Below are positions 58,828 through 64,000 of a stretch of 64,000 nt of DNA, one piece after another. The notes beneath the pieces were generated by a model. The model did not search any database. It saw nothing but the letters and a program-made list of their open reading frames with translations, and was not told where the DNA came from. This stretch comes from Trichosphaerium sp. ATCC 40318 (lineage: Eukaryota > Discosea > Flabellinia > Trichosidae). How positions within the stretch are numbered: position 1 is the stretch's first letter; every line of letters begins with the position of its first letter. The stretch lies in the NCBI GenBank assembly GCA_038496445.1, contig JALMLS010000085.1, positions 1 through 64,000 on the forward strand, in the 5' to 3' direction. Both the position numbers and the translations under genes were made by a program.

Positions 58828-59007
58828 CACGTTTTATCACTAGTTTGTACTTTTTCTACTTATTACATAAACCTGCCACTATTTCTTTATCACGTAGTAT
58901 CTAGAAGGTCTGAAATCAGCGAATTTTCGCTGACTCGTTTTTTAAGCTTCACTGATAATTCTGTTGTTGTTTTTAAACAAAATAGGCAAATAAACAAACC
59001 AAGCGTC

Positions 59008-59751
59008 ATGTACAACACAACAAGTGAAAAAACAAGCGTCTCACCTAATAAAAGAACATTAACTACAAACGTCTCAAATTTATCAAGCCATCAAACGCCG
59101 TTATTTGAACTACCAGTAGAACTACACTGGGAAATTACTGAAACTGACAACGAAGCGTATTTAAAATGGCCGTTGCTCTGTAAACAACTCGCTACATCAT
59201 CCAGATACAACTATAAGCTCCAAAAACACGGTATTTTCAAATTATTCACCAAAACCTTCGAACGAACTCTAAAAGCCTTCAGATTCAACCACGGCGAAGT
59301 ATACGGCGAGTGCCAGTTTTATTACCCAAACGGCAAGCTTAGAAAGCTATATCACATACTCGACGATGAAATGCATGGTGAGTTAAAGCAGTGGTACCCA
59401 AATGGCGTATTGGCTTATCAAATTGGGTACGCTTTCGGTAAGAAAGAAGGCGAATTTATTGAATACGATAAAAACGGCGAGAAATTGCGTCAAGGGTACT
59501 ATGAAGAAGGCAAGTTGCACGATAAATGTTACGAATATTCTAGCGGACAGGTAGCTGAAATATCGAATTATAAAAACGGCGTGAAGGATGGTGAGTCTTC
59601 GTTTTTTGAAGGAAATAGATTGCACTCGACGATGATGTTTAAGGATGGGATAAGAGAAGGTGAGTGTGTAACGTATGATGCGAATGGAGAGGTAGTGAGT
59701 GTTAGGATTTTTAAGGATGGATTTTGTTCTGACGGTGAAGATCAATGGTAA
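59008..59751 (+). CDS. F-box-like protein with degenerate MORN_2 repeats, single exon
   Basis: 247 residues. The N-terminal 40 residues are Ser/Thr-rich, followed by LFELPVELHWEITETDNEAY and LKWPLLCKQLATSSRYNYKL, an F-box-like helix set that parallels the other two F-box/MORN genes. About six MORN_2-type repeats follow: GECQFYYPNGKLRKLYHILD, DEMHGELKQWYPNGVLAYQI, KEGEFIEYDKNGEKLRQGYY and DGIREGECVTYDANGEVVSV. The repeats are more diverged than in 50594..51715. The C-terminus is acidic. Presumed ubiquitin-ligase substrate adaptor; target unknown. Confidence 0.75.
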   Translation: MYNTTSEKTSVSPNKRTLTTNVSNLSSHQTPLFELPVELHWEITETDNEAYLKWPLLCKQLATSSRYNYKLQKHGIFKLFTKTFERTLKAFRFNHGEVYGECQFYYPNGKLRKLYHILDDEMHGELKQWYPNGVLAYQIGYAFGKKEGEFIEYDKNGEKLRQGYYEEGKLHDKCYEYSSGQVAEISNYKNGVKDGESSFFEGNRLHSTMMFKDGIREGECVTYDANGEVVSVRIFKDGFCSDGEDQW

Positions 59752-60020
59752 GAAAAAAACGTAAGTAAGACGAAAAGTTGTAGTTTAAGAAAATAAATAA
59801 AATTATTTTAATTTTCTACGTGAGTGTTTCTTGTTGTAAATAATGCATTTTTACTTTTAAAGAAGTGCAATTGATCTGTTATCGTGTTGCAGACATACGT
59901 CAATATTATGTACACCCGCCAAAGCCTTTCGTCTCGTAAATAGTCTAACCTTGACCGTAGGTTTACCATGCAAGATAATTATTTAGCACCGGATTTGATT
60001 GCCTCACCAAAAAGAATAGT

Positions 60021-61470
60021 ATGGAGTTCTCTTGCGTTTCACTTGATCTGGTGCTGGCTTACTACCGCGAACACCAAGCAGAAGCCTTAGGAATAGTTAG
60101 TACAGACAAAGAACGAAACCAATCGTTCATAAAACAGCTTGAGACTATCATCGCAGATGCAAACAAAAGTCTTGTACAAAAACTTGATCAAACTCTTTTC
60201 AAACACATGGATATCATCACGGAATCAAATAATAAGCCTTCGGAACAATACGACAACACATGTTCAAAGCGCAGGAGTAAAATAAAGTACGCTTTGTAAC
60301 GAGTAATTACAAACTCCTATTTTTAGATAATTTATTTTTCTTGTTGGGTTTTTTTTTTGCTAACTGCGAGGTAGAGCGCACGTGGCGCCAAAGGAATTGA
60401 ACTTATTGGATTTCCCACGTGAAATCCTTTCACATCACATTCTACCTCAAACAGACGCAAAGTCGAGATTTTCTGTTGCACAATCCTGCCGTTTGATGTC
60501 TTTTCTCATTCATAATATTGTTGGATATCAGTTTATTCGTCTGAAGCATATTCCCGATATTTTGACGATACGACAATACAAAGGTATAGTCAACAACACA
60601 GTAATCGAACTTGATGTAGGTATGGATAACTCATTGTATTCATTGTTGGCTGGATGTCGTAATATTCAAACCCCGTATGGATACAACAGTTCGATTAATG
60701 ATTGTGATCTTAAAGCGATTGCAAAAAAGGGTGTTCATTCTCTAAACATTTGGGACTGTGACCATGTTACCGATGAAGGTATAAAAGCGCTAGCGGGAAT
60801 CCACAGTATTGATCTCGAGTGTACTGCGGTAACAGATGAAGGGCTCAAATCATTGAAAGGCGTTCACACAATAAGTCTTCAGTATTGCGCAAATATTACT
60901 GACGAAGGAGTAAAAGCACTTGCAGGAGTTCATGACATCAACATTTCTTCCTCTGGAACTATTACTGATAGAGGTATAAAAGCGCTGGCAGGCGTTCACA
61001 CCATCGATATCAATGGTACGCAAGTTACTGATGATGGTATAAAAGCACTAGCGGGTGTTCACTCTATTGTTCTTTGTGGCACACAAGCTACAGATGAAGG
61101 TATAAAAGCGCTTTCTGGTGTGCATTCCATCGACCTTCGGGGCACTTCAGTGACCGATGAAGGCCTTAAAGCAATCAAGGGTGTACATACAATAGACCTT
61201 CGTGGTACTTCAGTTACGGATGAAGGTATCAAAGCTCTCAAAGGCGTACACACAATTAATCTAAGCAGTACTTCTGTCACTGATGAAGGGCTCAAAGCTC
61301 TAAAAGGCGCTTATAATGTCGATATTGGGCATTGTCATGGTATTACAGATGTAGGCTTAAAATTTCTCATAGATGCCCACACTGTTAGGCTCTATGGTTG
61401 TACTCAAGTAACAGAAAATGCAATTGAACTGCTGAAGTCTCACCATGTGAACGTAATTACACATAAATGA
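60021..61470 (+). CDS. F-box protein with ~12 leucine-rich repeats
   Basis: Two exons. Exon 1 (60021..60286, MEFSCVSLDLVLAYYREHQA) joins across an 88-nt GTACGC...GGTAG intron exactly in phase to exon 2 (60375..61470), which itself has no ATG. The F-box is LNLLDFPREILSHHILPQTD with SRFSVAQSCRLM. Then come 21-22-residue leucine-rich repeats of the form VTDEGIKALAGVHTIDLRGT, almost identical from 61100 to 61300. Some copies carry substitutions (TQATDEGIKALSGVHSIDL). These horseshoe repeats are the usual substrate-binding part of F-box adaptors. The near-identity of adjacent repeats implies recent internal duplication. It sits directly after the third F-box/MORN gene. Confidence 0.8.
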
Positions 61471-61927
61471 AACAGAGAAAAATAAACTAAGTGATTAAGA
61501 AACTATTGTTTGTATTGTTAATAAAACAACTATTATATGTTAGAGCTTGTATATGTTTTGTTAAAGGATGAATACCAATACACTAATGGCATCAAAGATG
61601 AGGGAAAGAAAAATGTCAATCCAAGACTGTATTTTATTTAGATTGGACTGCCATTCGCACCAAAAAAGTAGAGCTAGAACCCTGTAATAATTCGCTATCA
61701 CGTGATTTTTTATTTTTACATATACTATTCCCCCTCTTGTCCTCTCAAGAGGACTAGCGCACATGCATCAACTCACTATTTTGACATTTTTCTTGGTACT
61801 CTTTCACCGTTTCTCCGTGAACGTGACCTTTAAAATGCACAAATTGCGGACGACAAGGGTCACGACACCGGATAAACTTTGAGCACTGCAATATTCGTTC
61901 GCAACATCGGACTAACAGTTGTGAATT
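61471..61927. other. Intergenic, nothing recognised
   Basis: AT-rich stretch with an AATAAA-type signal close to the LRR stop codon (about 61480 and 61519) and one TCACGTGA palindrome at about 61698. The minus frame 61561..61764 has no support. Confidence 0.45.
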
Positions 61928-62505
61928 ATGTTTACACCATACTTAATACAACTCAAACCGAAATGCAGCTTCTACTCAACATCAATTTATACTCTTGCCA
62001 TAGCTTGTTTGCTTATAATATTCGCATGCCCAGCAGCTAGTTCTGAAGAAGAGGAGGAAGCTTGCTTAGGAAAATGGTGTTCAACATTGTACTCAAAGGA
62101 CGGAAGGACTTTTTGTGGGGATAGGTGGGCTCGTGCCCTAATAATTTCTCGAATGTACGTGGATAGACATTGTTTGTATGCACCGATGGCCTTACTCCAA
62201 GTAGCATGCTAAAGTTAAACTGTCACAAAAATGTAAACGGTGCAATAAACGAACTGTAGGTGGGAAGAAATGCAATCACAAAGAAGCCACATTTCCCAAC
62301 ACTCTTATCTCAAAATACGAGTGTAAATGATTTTGTACAACCTAATTTAAATGCAAGAAAAAAGGTATTTTGTTTAAATGTATCTCAACCTGACATGGTC
62401 TTGGATCATGCTGTAGTTGTACCCAAAGACGTGTGGTTTATTAGTTTTTCAGACAGAAAGAGCTCTTTACAATTTCAACGCGTATATGTCTACACGTGGC
62501 AATGA
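61928..62505 (+). CDS. Secreted or membrane-anchored protein of unknown function
   Basis: Two exons joined in phase by a GTAGCA...CTGTAG intron (from about 62202). The N-terminus has a hydrophobic segment (IYTLAIACLLIIFACPAASS) then a Glu run and cysteines (ACLGKWCSTLYSKDGRTFCG), suggesting a cleaved signal or signal anchor and disulphides. The second exon (VGRNAITKKPHFPTLLSQNT, then LDHAVVVPKDVWFISFSDRK) is beta-rich and ends VYVYTWQ. No domain recognised. Confidence 0.5.
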
Positions 62506-62551
62506 CTTAATCGACTTGTCTGGCTTGACTAGTTAGTTTTTTCAGAGAAGC

Positions 62552-63109
62552 ATGGCTTCTTCAACACCTCTACCACAGTACTATTTCGGCTTTGGCTCCA
62601 ACCTGAATGCCTCTGCAGTTACGGCATGGTGTAAAAAGCGCAGAATGAAGGAGATACGGCTAACATACGTCTCGAATGGCTGGCTGGACGGCTATAAGCC
62701 TAGATTTACAAATACGACTACAAATAGTGTTAGAATGCGCGTTTAGATGATTTCTAATAGCAAACAGGGTTTTGACAAGCCAGGATACTTAGATATTGTT
62801 GAAAGTAGCGGCGAACGCGTTGAAGGCGTCATTTATAGTATCTCCGAAGCAGAAAAGGCGATTCTTCGTAAAAAAGAAGTATTCCCAACCATGTACTTAG
62901 AACGATCTTTAGAAGTTACTGCTACTGATGGTAAGCGCTACACGTGCGTTGTGTATCAAATGAACATGCCTCAATCAATTGACATCCCGCCTTCCTCTCG
63001 ATACAAGCAAATCTTGATTGAAGGTGCAAAGGAAATGAACCTCAGCGCGGAGTACATAAAATGGCTTGAAAGGCAGCCAGTAAAGGTCTATGAGAAACGG
63101 AAAAAATAA
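62552..63109 (+). CDS. Gamma-glutamylcyclotransferase-like protein
   Basis: The N-terminal substrate-binding loop is YYFGFGSNLNASAV, diagnostic of the GGCT fold, followed by WLDGYKPRFTNTTTNS. An apparent stop (TAG at 62744) disappears when a 39-nt intron 62729..62767 (GTTAGA...AAACAG) is removed in phase, giving NTTTNSGFDKPGYLDIVESS. The rest follows the family: GERVEGVIYSISEAEKAIL, the putative catalytic Glu in KKEVFPTMYLER, and VTATDGKRYTCVVYQM. The family releases 5-oxoproline from gamma-glutamyl peptides in glutathione turnover; other members cyclise gamma-glutamylamines. Total about 172 residues, normal for the family. Confidence 0.82.
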
Positions 63110-63124
63110 ATAAAAAACTATCAC

Positions 63125-64000
63125 GTGATTGTGTTGCACATTGCAAATACAGATCCGTTGTCTTCTTCTGTGACATATACGAGGTCATATATCATTGTAA
63201 GAAAGCCGTGGAATAAAAGAAAGAGGTCGCATTGCTGTGTAGGCACTTCACAATCGGTGTTATTACAGCCAACAAAAAAAACTATCAAAAGTCAGAAAAC
63301 GTCAACTTTGTTGTTGTTTTGGCTTTGCGCCATGGCTCTAGGATGCCTCGGCTTATTTTGGGCTTTAATAAAGCAAACGTTAACGCAAATAAAAGCGAAA
63401 AAACTGAACGCTTGCTTGGGATTTTCAGCATGTTTAGTTGTTATCTTTACAGTAGCTCTTTTAATGTCTGGTACTCTTTTTCGTACCCCATGTTCCCAAC
63501 TAAGTTTAAAACCATTCTAGTGCTACAAAAATCCCCTCTTATATTTCTACGATTGTCTGAACTTAGTAACGGGTACGCTTTGTCACGTGGGCTGGAATAA
63601 AACTTGTAAAGATTAATTTTCTTTTCAAAACGCAGGGAAATTGATGTAAGGTTAAAGCCGAATACAGATAGTGGCGCTGAACGCTTGAATTATACAGTAA
63701 TTGAGAAAACACTATCAGATACATCCATTAAGCTTCATTCTCCAAGATTACGACTAGATAGTGCCGGGTTGTTTTTATGGAAAGATTGTGCGTATAAAAT
63801 CAAAAAAAATTACCTCTTTGTAACACGTGTTTTTAGGTAATCCCGGTGGAAACTTTGAGTTCGTTGTTTTACCATCATCTCAATCAATAACTCAGTTCTT
63901 AGTTCCTTATTATGGATATATGGCATGGGAAGAAAAGCTTGTACTATGGAAAAAGGAGGATGTATTCATGATAAATGCGATGCCTCGGGCGCCGTGCGTA
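63125..64000 (+). CDS. Membrane protein of unknown function, runs off the window
   Basis: Two hydrophobic helices (LLLFWLCAMALGCLGLFWAL and CLGFSACLVVIFTVALLMSG) precede a beta-rich extracellular or lumenal part. In-phase splices connect GTLF (donor GTACCC) to LLQKSPLIFLRLSELSNG, then to EIDVRLKPNTDSGAERLNYT, LDSAGLFLWKDC and NPGGNFEFVVLPSS, still open at the window edge (MINAMPRAPCV). The start is uncertain: the frame is open from 63125 without an ATG until after the first cysteines, so an upstream exon may be missing. No family recognised. Confidence 0.5.

Noticed and set aside
61059-61295. Minus-strand open frame with repeated SSVTEV units
   Set aside because: Antisense shadow of the leucine-rich repeats.
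62744-62746. In-frame TAG in the gamma-glutamylcyclotransferase gene, suggesting a pseudogene or recoded stop
   Set aside because: An in-phase 39-nt intron removes it and restores the conserved protein.
1-64000. tRNA, rRNA, CRISPR and bacterial-type operon signals
   Set aside because: None seen; the gene structure is eukaryotic throughout. Small RNA genes could be missed by eye.

Overview
The window is nuclear DNA from an intron-rich, AT-rich unicellular eukaryote that uses the standard genetic code. Supporting signs are GT-AG introns of mostly 30-100 nt (very often starting GTACGT/GTAAG and carrying TACTAAC-like branch points), mitochondrial presequences, an ER chaperone, a family C (GABA-B-like) GPCR, a Slo-like K+ channel and a Wee1 kinase. 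An amoeboid or other free-living protist fits; I cannot name the species. No rRNA, tRNA, CRISPR array or bacterial operon was seen. Gene models were spliced by eye, so terminal coordinates are firmer than internal exon borders.

Region 1 (1-17952) is dominated by a very large inverted repeat: arm 1..4382 is matched in reverse complement by 13575..17952, around a single-copy spacer of about 9.2 kb. Each arm carries the same three genes: a secreted saposin-like cysteine-rich protein, a Nudix hydrolase and a 2OG-Fe(II) dioxygenase. The right-arm dioxygenase is intact; the left-arm copy carries three single-base indels and loses its iron ligands. The left inner junction cuts an AAA ATPase gene, which keeps Walker A but loses Walker B. 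The right inner junction lies 11 bp upstream of the start codon of an F5/8-type-C (discoidin-like) protein. The spacer also holds mitochondrial ribosomal protein uS12m, a Wee1-type kinase and a small unknown protein.

Region 2 (17953-33900) has an unusual gene at 18298..20831: five tandem copies of a 'YW..NQR...WYN...GG.GLL..Y..S...AL..YP...W..KF' module followed by a PD-(D/E)XK/Vsr-like nuclease domain. It is followed by an F-box/MORN_2 protein, a Slo-like K+ channel with RCK domains and a Lys-rich then acidic tail, mitochondrial aconitase, a 49-residue membrane microprotein and a single-exon mitochondrial-type ankyrin protein.

Region 3 (34000-49800) has a large ankyrin protein ending in a PH domain, a COG0523/CobW metallochaperone GTPase, a MITE-like element, an unrecognised multi-exon gene, a GABA-B-like GPCR and METTL4 (MT-A70 adenine N6-methyltransferase).

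Region 4 (49800-64000) mixes housekeeping genes (ER Hsp90/GRP94, TYW2, a gamma-glutamylcyclotransferase-like protein) with F-box/MORN_2 genes at 50594 and 59008, an F-box/leucine-rich-repeat gene at 60021, and secreted or membrane proteins of unknown function. The F-box repeat proteins resemble families expanded in amoebae and their giant viruses, so they may reflect lineage expansion or gene exchange. The CACGTG palindrome is conspicuously frequent in introns and intergenic DNA across the whole window.
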